DNA from: Deinococcus sp. Arct2-2
GTDB taxonomy: Bacteria; Deinococcota; Deinococci; Deinococcales; Deinococcaceae
DNA: 30,500 bases
Reading direction: 5' to 3'
Assembly (NCBI RefSeq): GCF_004801315.1
Contig: NZ_SSNW01000071.1
Span: 1 to 30,500 of the forward strand
Shown here: piece by piece, positions 7,387 through 16,340 of the stretch
How positions within the stretch are numbered: the first letter of the stretch is position 1
Layout of the letters: each line of letters starts with the position of its first letter
The notes under the pieces: model-generated
The model's input: only the letters and a program-made list of their open reading frames with translations
Databases searched by the model: none
What the model was told of the DNA's origin: nothing
Made by a program: the position numbers and the translations under genes

Positions 7387-7470
7387 GGGCGCAATCAAAT
7401 GGGCGCAATCAAATAAACGCAGTCAAATGGGCGCAGTCAAATGGGCGCAGTCAAATGGGCGCAATCGCAA
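7387..7470. repeat. Six 14-bp tandem repeats in a divergent promoter region
   Basis: The unit is GGGCGCARTCAAAT. Copies are at 7387-7400, 7401-7414, 7415-7428 (first bases AAA), 7429-7442, 7443-7456 and a decayed last copy at 7457-7470. Read on the minus strand each unit is ATTTGA(Y)TGCGCCC, giving evenly spaced TTGATT/TTGACT boxes that resemble -35 elements. The array sits between cysK (minus) and the metallophosphoesterase gene (plus). Confidence 0.9.
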
Positions 7471-7514
7471 CTGTATTGAGAATCGGTTCAGAGTCTTGAG
7501 TTCCCCCCAGACTC

Positions 7515-7520
7515 TAGAAT
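7515..7520 (+). promoter_or_regulatory. -10 box of the metallophosphoesterase gene (TAGAAT)
   Basis: It ends 8 nt before ATG 7529 and selects that start over far upstream in-frame starts. TTGAGT at 7496-7501 is a possible -35 but the spacer is only 13 bp. Confidence 0.5.
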
Positions 7521-7528
7521 GCTCCCCG

Positions 7529-8428
7529 ATGCGTCTTGCCGTGCTGGCCGATATTCATGGAAACGCCGATGCTTTGCGGGCCGTGCTGCACGATGCCCGC
7601 GCACAGGGAGCCGATGGCCTGATCGTGAACGGCGATGTAGTGAACCGAGGCCCCGACAGCGTAGAGGCACTGGAAACCCTGCTGAATCTGCCCGCTGCCT
7701 TCCCACTGGGCGTGCGTTTTACGCTGGGCAACCACGACGATTTGCTGCGGCTGTGGCAAGCGCGGAGTAATCTGCTGCCCGCCGATTGGTTCTCCGATCC
7801 ATTTTGGGGTGCGACGGCTTGGAGCGCCGAACAACTGGAGCGGGTAGGGCTGCTGCATACGCCCGCCGACTGGCCGATGTCGCTTACCCTCTCGGCCCCC
7901 GGCCTCCCCGATGTGCTGGTGTCGCACGGCACGCCCGACGAGTACCGCGAAGGCATCAGCGAGCGCACCGAGCCGCAGCGGGTGGCCGAGTTGTCGGACG
8001 GTGGCCGGTACGGCGTCCTGATCGGCTCCCATATTCACCGCCAAGCCGACGCGGTATTTGAGTTGGCAGGCGGCCAAAGTGTGCGCGTACTGAACACCGG
8101 GGCTGTGGGCGCACCCGCCGATGGTGACCCCCGCGCAGGCTATCTCCTTCTGACCGCTACCCTGTCAGGCTGGCAAACGATTTTGCGGCGCGTAACTTAT
8201 GACCGGGCAGGCATTCTGCGGCGCTTTGAAACCAGTGGCCTGCTCCGAATGGGCCTCAGCGCCGAAATCTTCCGCGATGAAATCGTGACTGCCCGCAGCC
8301 TGTATACCCCGTACTGGACATGGACTGAAGCCGAACAGATGCCCCGCACGGCAGCGACTTGGGCGGCCTTTTTGCGCCAACATCCAGCAGACGACTTGCG
8401 CCCGGTGTTGCCCAAGCTAGAGCGGTAG
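7529..8428 (+). CDS. Metallophosphoesterase family protein
   Basis: The 299-residue protein has the calcineurin-like metal-binding blocks in order: LADIHGN (Asp8, His10), NGDVVNRGPD, LGNHDD, VSHGT and GSHIHRQ, followed by LNTGAVG. This is the two-metal phosphohydrolase fold of the YfcE/DUF2437-like type; the substrate cannot be told. The C-terminal ~90 residues lie beyond the core and end in a helical, Trp-rich segment. The frame is open far upstream, into the cysK gene on the other strand and through the tandem repeats, but I start at ATG 7529 because the conserved MRLAVLADIHG begins there and TAGAAT lies 8 nt before it (leaderless). It is divergent from cysK and convergent with the fasciclin gene. 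Confidence 0.9.
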   Translation: MRLAVLADIHGNADALRAVLHDARAQGADGLIVNGDVVNRGPDSVEALETLLNLPAAFPLGVRFTLGNHDDLLRLWQARSNLLPADWFSDPFWGATAWSAEQLERVGLLHTPADWPMSLTLSAPGLPDVLVSHGTPDEYREGISERTEPQRVAELSDGGRYGVLIGSHIHRQADAVFELAGGQSVRVLNTGAVGAPADGDPRAGYLLLTATLSGWQTILRRVTYDRAGILRRFETSGLLRMGLSAEIFRDEIVTARSLYTPYWTWTEAEQMPRTAATWAAFLRQHPADDLRPVLPKLER

Positions 8429-8470
8429 GCGTGCAGAGCGGGGCTAAGGCAGCCCGAGGAAGCAGCAAAA

Positions 8471-8495
8471 ACCGCGCCCCACATGGAGGCGCGGT
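8471..8495 (-). terminator. Terminator of the fasciclin gene
   Basis: The stem ACCGCGCC/GGCGCGGT (8471-8478 with 8488-8495) has a 9-nt loop. Read on the minus strand it is followed by TTTTTGC. It lies 32 bp past the fasciclin stop and could also slow transcripts from the convergent phosphoesterase gene. Confidence 0.8.
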
Positions 8496-8526
8496 GAATC
8501 AAGCGGTGAGGTTAGCGCAGGATCGA

Positions 8527-10383
8527 TTAGCGCAGGCTGGGGGGCAGCAGCACGGTGTCAAGGGCGTACACGCGGCTGGTGCCTACCGTCATCAAGGAAC
8601 CGGTGTCCACTTTGGCGGTTTCAATCTGAACCGTTCCGTCGGCGCGGGTGACTTTCAGGGTGCTGCCTTCAGCGCTCGTCAGCTGGTCGTTGGTGGTGGT
8701 CAGATCGACGCTAGAGGCGACGACGTGGTACAGCAAGACCTGCTTGAGCTTGGCGGGATCGGCTTGCAGGGCGGCCAGCGTTGCGGCAGGCACCTTGGCA
8801 AAAGCGTCGTTGGTAGGGGCAAAGACCGTGAAGGTGCCGTTGTTGAGGGTATCGGTCAGGCCAGCGGCTTGCACGAGGCTAGCCAAAACGCTGAAGCGGG
8901 CGTCCGTCAGCAGCGCGACGGTGGTGCTGGCTGCCGGGGTAGCAGCAGCGGTAGTGGTGGCCGTGGCCGTAGTCGTCGTGGTGGTGGCCGTCGCCGTGGT
9001 GTCGGTCGTGGTGGCCGTAGCAGTCGTGTCGGCTGCGGGGGCTTCCTCTACCACAGGGGCGGGCAGCGTGAAGTTGGGGGGCAGCAACACTTGGTCGATG
9101 ACAAAGATGGTGCCGTTGCAGGCCTGTGCATCGGTGGTGGCCACAGTGGCCGACACCAGATCAACGGTAGCCGTACCCACCAGTTGCTTACCGCCGCTGT
9201 TGCCGGGGGTCAGCTCGCTGCCTTCCGCCGTTCTCAGCACTTCGCCGCTGGCGAGTTGGTCGGTGGTGATGATGCCTTCCACGACGTGATACAGCAGCAC
9301 TTGCTTCAGCAGATCGGGCGTGCTGGCAATCACGGCCAGCGTGTCGGGATCTACGGCAGCGAAGGCTTCGTTGGTGGGCGCGAAGATGGTGTATTCGCCG
9401 CTCATCAGCGTTTCGGTCAGGCCCGCATCGCTGAGCAGGTCGCGCAGGGTGCTGAAGCGGTCGTCGGCCACGATCACGTCGTACAAGGTGTTGCTGCCAA
9501 CCACGCACTCGGCGGTGGGGGTAGCGACTTCTGCAACGACAGTGGTGTCGGCGGTGGTGGTCTCGGCAACGACGGTGGTGTCCGTGGTGGTCGTGTCGGT
9601 AGTGGCCGTATCCGTCGTGGTGGTCTCCGCGACTGCCGTATCCGTCGTCGTAGTTTCAGTGGTCGTGGTGGTCGCGCCGCTGAGAGGAGTCGCGGGAATT
9701 TGGCTGATGTCGAACGGTGCCGCTGTGACCGCGACTTCTGCTGCGGGTGCGGGGGCTTCCTCTACTGCGGGGGTTTCTTCAGCCACGGGTTCCGGTGCGG
9801 GGGTTTCCTCGGCAACGGGTTCAGGCGCAGGCGTTTCTGCTACCGGTGCGGGTGCAGGCGTCTCGGCCATAGCCATCGGGGGCATCAGCACGGTGTCGAT
9901 AATGTGAATCACGCCGTTACAGGCGGGCACGTTGACTTGGGTAATGGTCGCGTCGTTGATCATAACAGTGCTGCCGCTGACCATCACGTCGATGCGGGTG
10001 CCTTGTACGGTGCGGGCGCTCTTGATTCCGGCCACCTGTTTGGCAGCGATTTTGCCGGGAACCACGTGATACAGCAAGACGCTCTGAAGCATCTCAGGAT
10101 CGTTGAGGACGGTTGCCAGCATGTCGCTCGGCACTTTGGCAAAGGCGGCGTTGGTGGGGGCAAACACCGTAAATGCGCCGCTGCTGAGCGTGTCGCCTAG
10201 GCCCGCGGCTTCTACAGCCACAGCCAGCGTGCTGAACTGAGGGTCACTCATGACCAGTTGGGCAATGGTCTTACAAGCTGCAGGAGCAGCGGCAGGACGG
10301 GCGACGGGTGCACCGGCTCCGCCCGCGACTGCGGACGTGGCGAGGAGCAGGCTGAGGGTCATCAGGCCAGTTTGCTTTTTCAT
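8527..10383 (-). CDS. Exported protein with three fasciclin (FAS1) domains
   Basis: The 618-residue protein starts with a signal peptide (MKKQTGLMTLSLLLATSAVAGG). Three FAS1 domains follow at about 36-165, 293-435 and 488-618, each with the H1 motif (FTVFAPTN or YTIFAPTN), the central LLYHVV and a C-terminal D(T/Q)VL(L/M)PP. The linkers are low complexity. The first mixes Pro/Ala/Glu repeats (ETPAPEPVAE units) with long runs of Thr broken by Asp/Ala (TTTTDT units); the second is Thr/Ala rich. FAS1 proteins are usually surface adhesion or matrix proteins. GAGGTG is placed 6 nt before ATG 10383; a GTG at 10392 is part of that RBS and is not the start. The gene stands alone. The 10384-10619 gap upstream holds no gene; it should contain the promoter, but no clear -10/-35 pair stands out. 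Confidence 0.92.
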   Translation of the reverse strand: MKKQTGLMTLSLLLATSAVAGGAGAPVARPAAAPAACKTIAQLVMSDPQFSTLAVAVEAAGLGDTLSSGAFTVFAPTNAAFAKVPSDMLATVLNDPEMLQSVLLYHVVPGKIAAKQVAGIKSARTVQGTRIDVMVSGSTVMINDATITQVNVPACNGVIHIIDTVLMPPMAMAETPAPAPVAETPAPEPVAEETPAPEPVAEETPAVEEAPAPAAEVAVTAAPFDISQIPATPLSGATTTTTETTTTDTAVAETTTTDTATTDTTTTDTTVVAETTTADTTVVAEVATPTAECVVGSNTLYDVIVADDRFSTLRDLLSDAGLTETLMSGEYTIFAPTNEAFAAVDPDTLAVIASTPDLLKQVLLYHVVEGIITTDQLASGEVLRTAEGSELTPGNSGGKQLVGTATVDLVSATVATTDAQACNGTIFVIDQVLLPPNFTLPAPVVEEAPAADTTATATTTDTTATATTTTTTATATTTAAATPAASTTVALLTDARFSVLASLVQAAGLTDTLNNGTFTVFAPTNDAFAKVPAATLAALQADPAKLKQVLLYHVVASSVDLTTTNDQLTSAEGSTLKVTRADGTVQIETAKVDTGSLMTVGTSRVYALDTVLLPPSLR

Positions 10384-10619
10384 GTAGTTCACCTCTAAGG
10401 AAAGTTCGCTTCTTAATCAACACTACTCCGCGCAGAAAAGCAACCCAGAGCAGCATCTGCACAGGTCTCCTAAACGAACTGCCCAAGGCGTTTGGGAGGA
10501 TACTCACCTGTCTTTCATCTGAACTGACTGAAATAGTGTTTCATTCCGCACATTCAAACCCGCCGTGCGGCAGCCATCTCGCCTGCGCTCACTCGCCCCG
10601 CTCTCACTTCCCACAGTAT

Positions 10620-13600
10620 TTATTTTCCAAAGTATTCGGGCAAATCGGTGTCATGAATCAGCACGTCACGCGGCTTGCTGCCCTGATGTTTGGATACGAT
10701 GCCCATCGCCTCCAGCAAATCCATCAGTTTTCCGGCGCGGGCGTGGCCCACACTCAGGCGGCGTTGCAGGCGCGACACGCTGCCCTGCCCTTCCTCGATG
10801 CAAATGGCCGCCGCTTGGCGCAGCAGAGGATCGCTGAAATCGAGGTTGGCGCGGTCATTGCTGGGGCCGCTGGCTTCCACACCGCCCTCGAAGTCTGACC
10901 CATACGCCTCCACAAAGTCGTCCTCGAACACCTGTCGGCGCAGTTCCTCGGTAATGCGGGCCGACTCCACTTCGCTGATGTACGGCCCTTGCAGACGCAC
11001 AGGTTTCACGTGTCCGGGCTGATAAAACAGCATGTCGCCCATGCCGGTCAGGCGTTCTGCACCCACCGAATCCAGAATGGTGCGGGAATCGTGCGTGCTG
11101 CTCACCGCAAAAGCAATTCGGGCGGGCACGTTCACTTTGATCAGGCTGGTCAGAATGTCTACGCTGGGGCGCTGGGTCGCCAAAATCAGGTGCATTCCGG
11201 TGGCGCGGGCCATCTGGGCCAGCCGCATAATCGCCGACTCCACTTCCTTCGGGCTGGTAATCATCAGGTCGGCCAACTCGTCAATGATGATGATCAGGTG
11301 CGGCAATTCTACATCTCCGACTTGCCGCATCTTGGCGTTGTACTGCTCCAAGTTCTTCGCGCCCACCTGACTCATCATCTTGTAACGGCGTTCCATGTGG
11401 GCCACCGCGCCCAGCAGCACACCCGCCGCGTCTACCGGATTGGTCACCACGCTGCGTACAAGGTGAGCAATGCCGTCGTATGGCGTGAGTTCCACCATCT
11501 TCGGGTCGATCATCAAGAAGCGCAGTTCGTGGGGCAGATACTTGAACAGCAGCGACGTGATGAGCGTGTTCACGCAGACCGACTTGCCCGATCCGGTGCT
11601 GCCCGCCACCAGCAGGTGCGGCATTTTGGCGAGGTCGCCCACCACCAGTTCGCCGTCGATGCTTTTGCCCAAAATCATGGGCAGTTTGGCGCGGGTGTTG
11701 CGGAATCCCGCAGAGGCCGCCGCCTGATGAAAAGTCACGGGTTCGCGCTCGCTGTTGGGCACTTCCAGCCCGATCACGCTTTTGCCGGGTACAGGCGCTT
11801 CGATACGCACGCCGCCCACCGCCAACGCCCGCGCTAGGTCGTTGCTGAGGTTAGCGATCCGAGAAATCTTTTCGCCGGGGGCAGGCTCGATTTCGTAGCG
11901 GGTGACGGTGGGGCCACGTGCAAAATCCACGACTCTGGCCTGCAACCCGAAGTGCCGAAGCGTCTGCTCGATCACGGCGGCCCGCTGACGTGCGGCCACG
12001 TCCAGCGCGGCGAGATTGCTGGCGACTTGGGGAATCGGATCAAGGAGGTCATAGCTGGGCAGGGCCGGAGCGGTGGCCCCGATAGGCTGGGGAACAGGGC
12101 GGCGGCGCTGCGCCGGAGCTTCGGCACTTTCCCAAGGTGCGGCCTGCACGCCGCCTTGCCCCAACAAAGGTTTTTGGCGCATGGGCACGGCGGGCATGGT
12201 TGGAGGTCTGGCTGGAGCTTTTGCCGAAGCCTCAGCACCGGGCCGCGAAAAGGGCATGTCTTCGTCGTCGCCCCAAGGGTCGAGGCCGTCTAATTCTCCA
12301 TCGGCCAACTCTGCGTGGGCTTCCAGATCGTCTTCATCGTCAAAAATATCGGGGCCAGTCGGAGGGAGGAGGGGAGAGGAGACTGAGGGGGCGAACGCGG
12401 GTGCGGGGCGTTCCGGGCTGACCACTGCGCCGCCTCCCCGCGGGCCAGATTCCTTCAAACTGGAATCTCTCACTTTGGACGGTTGCCATTCCAGAGCGGC
12501 TCCACCTTGCGCGGCTTCTGTGCCCGAGTCGCTGCCCATGCTGCCACCGTTCATGCTGCTAAAGTCGGTGAAATCGAAGTTCATGCTGGGCGGCGTGACT
12601 GGGGCAGGCGCGGCCATCGCTTCGGCCCGGCGCAGGGCGTCTTCCTGAGCGCGGGCGAGGCGTGCCCGCCACTGTTCCTGCGCGGCCAGCGTGCCGTCTG
12701 GGTCGCTGCGGAGGGCTTCGGCCACTGTGGCGGCCACTTCGGTGGGGGCGCGGTCAAACGCGGCGGCCAGATCGGGCCAGCCGGGGTAGTGGCGCTCGCG
12801 GTCTTGCCAATCTATCCACTCGCGGTTCAGTTCGGCCCACGCGGTCACGCGCTCAGTGTGGGCAGGCAGTTCGCGGGCCAGCACGGCGACATCGGCCTTG
12901 GCTAGCGCCTTTTCTGCGGCTTTGCGCTCGCGCTCCAGCTTGCCTGCACGCAGGGCCAAGCGCTGCACTTCGGTCACGCTGCGGCGGCGCAGGGTTTCCA
13001 GTTCTCCGCTGGCCTGCGTGCTGGGCAGTTCTACGCTCAGTTCGTGCCGCCCACCAGATATTTCTTTCATCACGGCTTCGGCTTTGGCTCCGGCGTCGGG
13101 CGCTTCGGCGTTGACCTGTTCACGTAAGTCGCGGGCGGCGTTGCCCACAAACGTGGCCGTCACAGCCCGCCAGCCGTCCAAATCCCGCGAGGCGTCCTTC
13201 AACCCTGCTTCGTCTAGCCCCTTCAGTTCGCGCACGGCGGCCCGCACTTCTTCGGCCTGAGATTTCAGTTCCCGCGCCGATGGGTATAGTTTTCGCAGAG
13301 TGTCCAGATCGCGGGCGTGGGCGCTGAGGCCTTGCCGCGCCTCGGCACGGGTGCGGGCGGCGTCCCGGCCTTCTTGCCGCGCTTCTATTGCGCCCTGCAC
13401 GTTGGCCGACGCCCCGCCCAGCAGCACACTCACTTGCCGGAAAAATCCCTTCAGCAACGTGAGGGGCCGCAGCCGCAGCATAATTTCTAGCCCCAGAGTC
13501 AGCACCACCAACGGAATCAGGGCCGCCACATAGCTCAGCACGCTCAGCGGGGCCATGACTAAGGTTGCCAGCTTGCCCGCTGCCTCCGGCTCGAAGACTT

Positions 13601-13931
13601 CGTGCAGGGCCAGCAGCGCCAGCGTAACCAATACGCCGCCCAGCACCCGCCGCGTCAGGTTGGCGAGGTCACGGCCCAAGAACACCAGCACGCCGTAGGC
13701 CACCGGAACCACCGGCAGCACGTATGCGCCCCAGCCCAGCCAGCCCAGCAGCAGTCCCCGCGCCTGCGCCATCAGGCTGCCCGACGTTTCGCCGCCCGTG
13801 CGCGTGGGCGGCTCTAGGAGCAGCGTCACCGCCAAAAAGATTCCGAGGGCGAACAGGACGAGTCCCAACGCCTCCCCATCAAACCGGTTCGCGGGAGCCG
13901 CCGCCTTCCGAGCCTTCACCGCCTTCGACAT
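10620..13931 (-). CDS. ftsK: DNA translocase FtsK/SpoIIIE
   Basis: The 1103-residue protein anchors at the division septum and pumps chromosomal DNA. The N terminus has about four TM helices within residues 15-190. A long charged, helical linker (about 200-510, rich in Arg/Glu/Ala) and a Pro/acidic stretch come next. The motor follows from about 690: Walker A GSTGSGKS near 777, Walker [13 protein letters not shown] near 880, and the RecA-like core with ATQRPS. The C-terminal winged-helix gamma domain (about 1027-1103) recognises KOPS-like sites. The frame is open to 14159 but the extra 76 residues come from G/T-rich repeat DNA. The ATG at 13931 has TACAGT (13938-13943) 6 nt upstream, giving a leaderless start, and MSKAVKARK is a sensible basic cytoplasmic tail before TM1. 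Confidence 0.96.
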   Translation of the reverse strand: MSKAVKARKAAAPANRFDGEALGLVLFALGIFLAVTLLLEPPTRTGGETSGSLMAQARGLLLGWLGWGAYVLPVVPVAYGVLVFLGRDLANLTRRVLGGVLVTLALLALHEVFEPEAAGKLATLVMAPLSVLSYVAALIPLVVLTLGLEIMLRLRPLTLLKGFFRQVSVLLGGASANVQGAIEARQEGRDAARTRAEARQGLSAHARDLDTLRKLYPSARELKSQAEEVRAAVRELKGLDEAGLKDASRDLDGWRAVTATFVGNAARDLREQVNAEAPDAGAKAEAVMKEISGGRHELSVELPSTQASGELETLRRRSVTEVQRLALRAGKLERERKAAEKALAKADVAVLARELPAHTERVTAWAELNREWIDWQDRERHYPGWPDLAAAFDRAPTEVAATVAEALRSDPDGTLAAQEQWRARLARAQEDALRRAEAMAAPAPVTPPSMNFDFTDFSSMNGGSMGSDSGTEAAQGGAALEWQPSKVRDSSLKESGPRGGGAVVSPERPAPAFAPSVSSPLLPPTGPDIFDDEDDLEAHAELADGELDGLDPWGDDEDMPFSRPGAEASAKAPARPPTMPAVPMRQKPLLGQGGVQAAPWESAEAPAQRRRPVPQPIGATAPALPSYDLLDPIPQVASNLAALDVAARQRAAVIEQTLRHFGLQARVVDFARGPTVTRYEIEPAPGEKISRIANLSNDLARALAVGGVRIEAPVPGKSVIGLEVPNSEREPVTFHQAAASAGFRNTRAKLPMILGKSIDGELVVGDLAKMPHLLVAGSTGSGKSVCVNTLITSLLFKYLPHELRFLMIDPKMVELTPYDGIAHLVRSVVTNPVDAAGVLLGAVAHMERRYKMMSQVGAKNLEQYNAKMRQVGDVELPHLIIIIDELADLMITSPKEVESAIMRLAQMARATGMHLILATQRPSVDILTSLIKVNVPARIAFAVSSTHDSRTILDSVGAERLTGMGDMLFYQPGHVKPVRLQGPYISEVESARITEELRRQVFEDDFVEAYGSDFEGGVEASGPSNDRANLDFSDPLLRQAAAICIEEGQGSVSRLQRRLSVGHARAGKLMDLLEAMGIVSKHQGSKPRDVLIHDTDLPEYFGK

Positions 13932-13937
13932 GGCCCC

Positions 13938-13943
13938 ACTGTA
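13938..13943 (-). promoter_or_regulatory. -10 box of ftsK (TACAGT)
   Basis: It ends 6 nt before ATG 13931 and argues against the longer reading to 14159. Confidence 0.6.
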
Positions 13944-14040
13944 CCGCACAATGCCCGCTGGACTGGCCGGGAATTCCGTTCCCAGCGCAAGTTTCTGACG
14001 GGGCGGCCCGCTGATGGGGGTGTTGGGGGCAGTGGGGCAA

Positions 14041-14092
14041 GGCGTGAGTGGTGGGTGGTGAGTGGGTAGTGGGAAAGGCGTGGTGGCGGCTG
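14041..14092. repeat. G/T-rich low-complexity stretch with GTGGGAAAGGCGTGG
   Basis: The stretch is short GTGAGTGG/GTGGGTAG units upstream of ftsK, ending in GTGGGAAAGGCGTGG. The same 15 bases occur at about 30289-30303. It probably belongs to a dispersed intergenic repeat family. The rest of the 13944-14198 gap shows only the promoter of the JAMM gene. Confidence 0.5.
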
Positions 14093-14183
14093 GATTTCCG
14101 ATTCGGGTCAGTAAAAATAGTTTTGAAGATAGAGGGTCTGAATGTCTGTCGTTCATCAACCGCCGCCTGCACCTGTTCGCCTC

Positions 14184-14189
14184 TAGACT
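14184..14189 (+). promoter_or_regulatory. -10 box of the JAMM protease gene (TAGACT)
   Basis: It ends 9 nt before the TTG at 14199. No ATG or GTG suits the conserved N terminus better, so it supports a TTG start with a leader of 0-3 nt. Confidence 0.5.
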
Positions 14190-14198
14190 GATCCTGCC

Positions 14199-14630
14199 TT
14201 GACCGAAGCCGATTTACCGCTCACCACCGCCCTGCACCTGCCCCGTGTGCTGGAAGGGGCGTTGTGGGCACACGCCCGCCGCGACGCCCCTGCCGAATGC
14301 GTGGGGGCCATAGGTGGGCATGTGCGCCCAGACGGACTACACGCGCACGCCTTGTACCCGCTGCCTAACATTGCCCCTGACCCGGCGCGGCAGTATTTGG
14401 CCGATCCGGGCCACCTGTTGCGGGCGCTGAGGGCCATGCAGGCGGAAGGCCTAAGCCTCGTGGCGCTGTACCATAGCCATCCCAACGGCCCTGCCACCCC
14501 TAGCCGCACCGATACGCAGTTGGCGGCCTACTCGGTGCCCTACCTGATCGCCGATCTGCGCGGCGGCTCGTTGCTGGGGTACTCGCTGCCAGACGGTACG
14601 GCGGTGGATATCGTGTCGGATGCTGGGTGA
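14199..14630 (+). CDS. JAMM/MPN+ metalloprotease (M67 family)
   Basis: The 143-residue single-domain zinc isopeptidase has the complete JAMM motif: Glu33 (APAECVG), His92-Ser-His94, seven residues, Ser102, two residues, Asp105 ([14 protein letters not shown]). Such stand-alone bacterial and archaeal proteins remove ubiquitin-like or sulfur-carrier proteins (MoaD/ThiS/SAMP-like) from conjugates or process them. No ubiquitin-like, E1-like (MoeB/ThiF) or cysteine-biosynthesis partner gene is adjacent. The start is TTG at 14199, supported by TAGACT at 14184-14189 and the lack of a Shine-Dalgarno; a start further in would cut the first helix. The gene is divergent from ftsK and convergent with the nucleoside hydrolase. 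Confidence 0.88.
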   Translation: MTEADLPLTTALHLPRVLEGALWAHARRDAPAECVGAIGGHVRPDGLHAHALYPLPNIAPDPARQYLADPGHLLRALRAMQAEGLSLVALYHSHPNGPATPSRTDTQLAAYSVPYLIADLRGGSLLGYSLPDGTAVDIVSDAG

Positions 14631-14741
14631 GTCGTGAACTGTCAGTCTTGACCCGTGGACGGGATGTTGTAGAAATCTCTACCAAGCATGAAATCACAGA
14701 TTCCGCGCCCACCACGCATCCCCCACATTCCAGATGCTCTG

Positions 14742-15698
14742 CTAAGGCAGCCGCCCAACCCGCTCCAGCAACAGCGCGAAGAAGGCGGGTTCATCTAGCT
14801 CTAGGCCCACCTGTACGCATTCGGTGGGTTCCGGTTTGCCGTACAGGTCGCACACCGTTCGCCCAAAATTCAGACCGTCTTGGGTCTCCACCTGCACGCG
14901 CATGGGCCGGAAGGTAAACAACTCGGGGCGAACGACGGCGGCCACCGCCACCGGGTCGTGCAGCGCACCCCCGTTCAGGCCGTAGCGGGCGCGGTAATGC
15001 ACGGCGTAAAAGGTCAGGAGTTCGGCGCACACGGCCCCGGCGCGGTTCCCCAGTGCGCGGAGGTCGTCCAGACGGTCTGGCGTGGCAATAGACTGCATCG
15101 TCAGGTTCAGGCCCACCATCCGCACCTGTGCCCCGGAACTCAGTACCACATGGGCGGCGTGTGGGTCGGCCAGCGCATTGAATTCGGCGGCGGGTGTGCG
15201 GTTGCCGTGCGCGGTGCTGCCGCCCATCCAGACCACTTCACGCACTTTGGCGGGCAGGTCGGGGGCCAGCCGGAATGCAAGGGCCACGTTGGTCAGCGGG
15301 CCAGTGGCGATCAGCGTTACTTCGCCGGGTTGGGCGCGAATGGCCTGAATCATGAACAGGGCGGCGTGCAGGGCTTCCGGTTCCCTCACGGGCGCAGGCA
15401 AACCGGCAGCAGGCAGGCCAGAATCGCCGTGAACTGCCGCCGCCGTCATCGCCTCACGCACCAACGGGCGGTCTGCCCCGGCGTAGTGCGGCACAGTGCG
15501 GCCCGCCTCGCCAGTCAGCGCCAAAATCACGCCCGCGTTGTGGCTGGTGCGTTCTAGCGGCACGTTGCCATGCACGCTGCATACGCCCAAGACCTGCACT
15601 TCGGCGGGGCTGGCGAGGGCCAACATCCACGCGACGGCGTCGTCTAGGCCGGGGTCGCCGTCCAGAATAATGGGTTTGGGAAGGGGGCTGCTGGTCAT
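14742..15698 (-). CDS. Inosine-uridine preferring nucleoside hydrolase family protein
   Basis: The 318-residue protein hydrolyses the N-glycosidic bond of nucleosides (purine/pyrimidine salvage). The Ca-binding N-terminal cluster reads DGDPGLDD with Asp13, Asp15, Asp19 and Asp20; the usual DTDPG has Gly in place of Thr here. ATGPLTNVA and VVWMGG follow, then the AEFNALADPHAA block and a late LHDPVAV with the third metal Asp/catalytic His region. ATG 15698 has TAGAAT (15705-15710) 6 nt upstream, directly after the stop of the 15715 gene, and no Shine-Dalgarno. Substrate preference (CU, IU or IAG type) cannot be assigned. It is convergent with the JAMM gene; the 111 bp between them hold only a weak GTAGA/TCTAC hairpin. 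Confidence 0.92.
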   Translation of the reverse strand: MTSSPLPKPIILDGDPGLDDAVAWMLALASPAEVQVLGVCSVHGNVPLERTSHNAGVILALTGEAGRTVPHYAGADRPLVREAMTAAAVHGDSGLPAAGLPAPVREPEALHAALFMIQAIRAQPGEVTLIATGPLTNVALAFRLAPDLPAKVREVVWMGGSTAHGNRTPAAEFNALADPHAAHVVLSSGAQVRMVGLNLTMQSIATPDRLDDLRALGNRAGAVCAELLTFYAVHYRARYGLNGGALHDPVAVAAVVRPELFTFRPMRVQVETQDGLNFGRTVCDLYGKPEPTECVQVGLELDEPAFFALLLERVGRLP

Positions 15699-15714
15699 GG
15701 CCGAATTCTAGAGA

Positions 15715-16233
15715 TCAAGAGCCGCCCCCATCTTCATCCAACTCCTCGTCTAATGCCTCTAGTCCGCCGATCCCGAAGTCAGTCAGCAAACTGTTGACCG
15801 CTTCCAGTTGCGCCCAAGGCAACATGTCTGACGGCAATTCCCCAGCCCGCTTGAGGGCCGATTCCCACATGCTGCTGAGGCTGTCCAGCAACGAATCTGG
15901 CCCGCCGAATCCGTTCCAGCATTCCATCCCCGCCTGCACGAACTGAAGTTGCAGCGTCAGAACTTCCAGCGGCGAAGCGACTTTGGCATAGGCGGCGATG
16001 GCGGCCAGCGCCCCGCTGGTTTTCAGCGTCGGCGTGCGCTTGCCCAGATGGAAGGCCCGCGCAATCTCGGCTTCCGCCTTGGCCCGTAACCCGGAAGTAT
16101 CGTTGTCCAGCAGGGCGGTCAACAGATTTTTATTGGCGGTACTGGCCTGAAAGAGTGTCTCGATGAGGCCACGCAACTCCGGGGCGTCCATGTTTTGCAA
16201 ACTGCGCCGGAGGGCAGTGAGGGTCAGTGGCAT
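15715..16233 (-). CDS. Hypothetical helical protein (possibly DUF6155-like)
   Basis: The 172-residue soluble protein looks all-helical: LRRSLQNMDAPELRGLIETLFQ, then a mid region of Ala/Leu helices, and an acidic Glu/Asp/Gly tail (ELDEDGGGS). The N-terminal pattern (a short helix, then ELRGLIETLF and a residue-counting LLTALLDND) is reminiscent of DUF6155 proteins, a weak guess. The frame is open to 16773 but that extension is antisense-like, Gly/Arg/Pro-rich sequence overlapping the pullulanase gene. ATG 16233 has TATGCT (16240-16245) 6 nt upstream, so a leaderless start is clear. It lies 16 bp before the nucleoside hydrolase gene on the same strand. Confidence 0.78.
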   Translation of the reverse strand: MPLTLTALRRSLQNMDAPELRGLIETLFQASTANKNLLTALLDNDTSGLRAKAEAEIARAFHLGKRTPTLKTSGALAAIAAYAKVASPLEVLTLQLQFVQAGMECWNGFGGPDSLLDSLSSMWESALKRAGELPSDMLPWAQLEAVNSLLTDFGIGGLEALDEELDEDGGGS

Positions 16234-16239
16234 GGAACC

Positions 16240-16245
16240 AGCATA
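16240..16245 (-). promoter_or_regulatory. -10 box (TATGCT) setting the start at 16233
   Basis: It ends 6 nt before ATG 16233 and rules out the longer reading, whose start would lie inside the pullulanase gene. Confidence 0.6.
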
Positions 16246-16255
16246 TGGAGACAGA

Positions 16256-16286
16256 GGACGGCGGAAAGCCGAAGCCCCCGCCGTCC
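16256..16286. terminator. Hairpin downstream of the pullulanase gene
   Basis: The perfect 9-bp stem GGACGGCGG (16256-16264) / CCGCCGTCC (16278-16286) has a 13-nt loop and lies 55 bp past the pullulanase stop. On the minus strand only a T-poor TCTGTCTCC follows, so any termination would be weak or factor-dependent. Confidence 0.5.
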
Positions 16287-16340
16287 CCATCTTCTCTTTT
16301 GTTTCTGTCCCTAGACCCTTAGACGCCGTTCTTCCTGCGC

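Noticed and set aside
7387..7470. CRISPR-like reading of the 14-bp repeats
   Set aside because: The units abut with no spacers and are far shorter than CRISPR repeats, and there are no cas genes.
6731..7528. Long N-terminal extension of the metallophosphoesterase
   Set aside because: It runs antisense through cysK and the tandem repeats. The conserved MRLAVLADIHG marks the real N terminus.
8359..10200. A 613-codon plus-strand open frame across the fasciclin gene
   Set aside because: It is a Gly/Arg/His low-complexity shadow of the Thr/Ala codons. The minus-strand gene has a signal peptide, three FAS1 domains, an RBS and a terminator.
13932..14159. A 76-residue N-terminal extension of FtsK
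   Set aside because: It reads through G/T-rich repeat DNA, gives a Pro/Thr-rich sequence unlike FtsK N termini, and lies upstream of the TACAGT -10.
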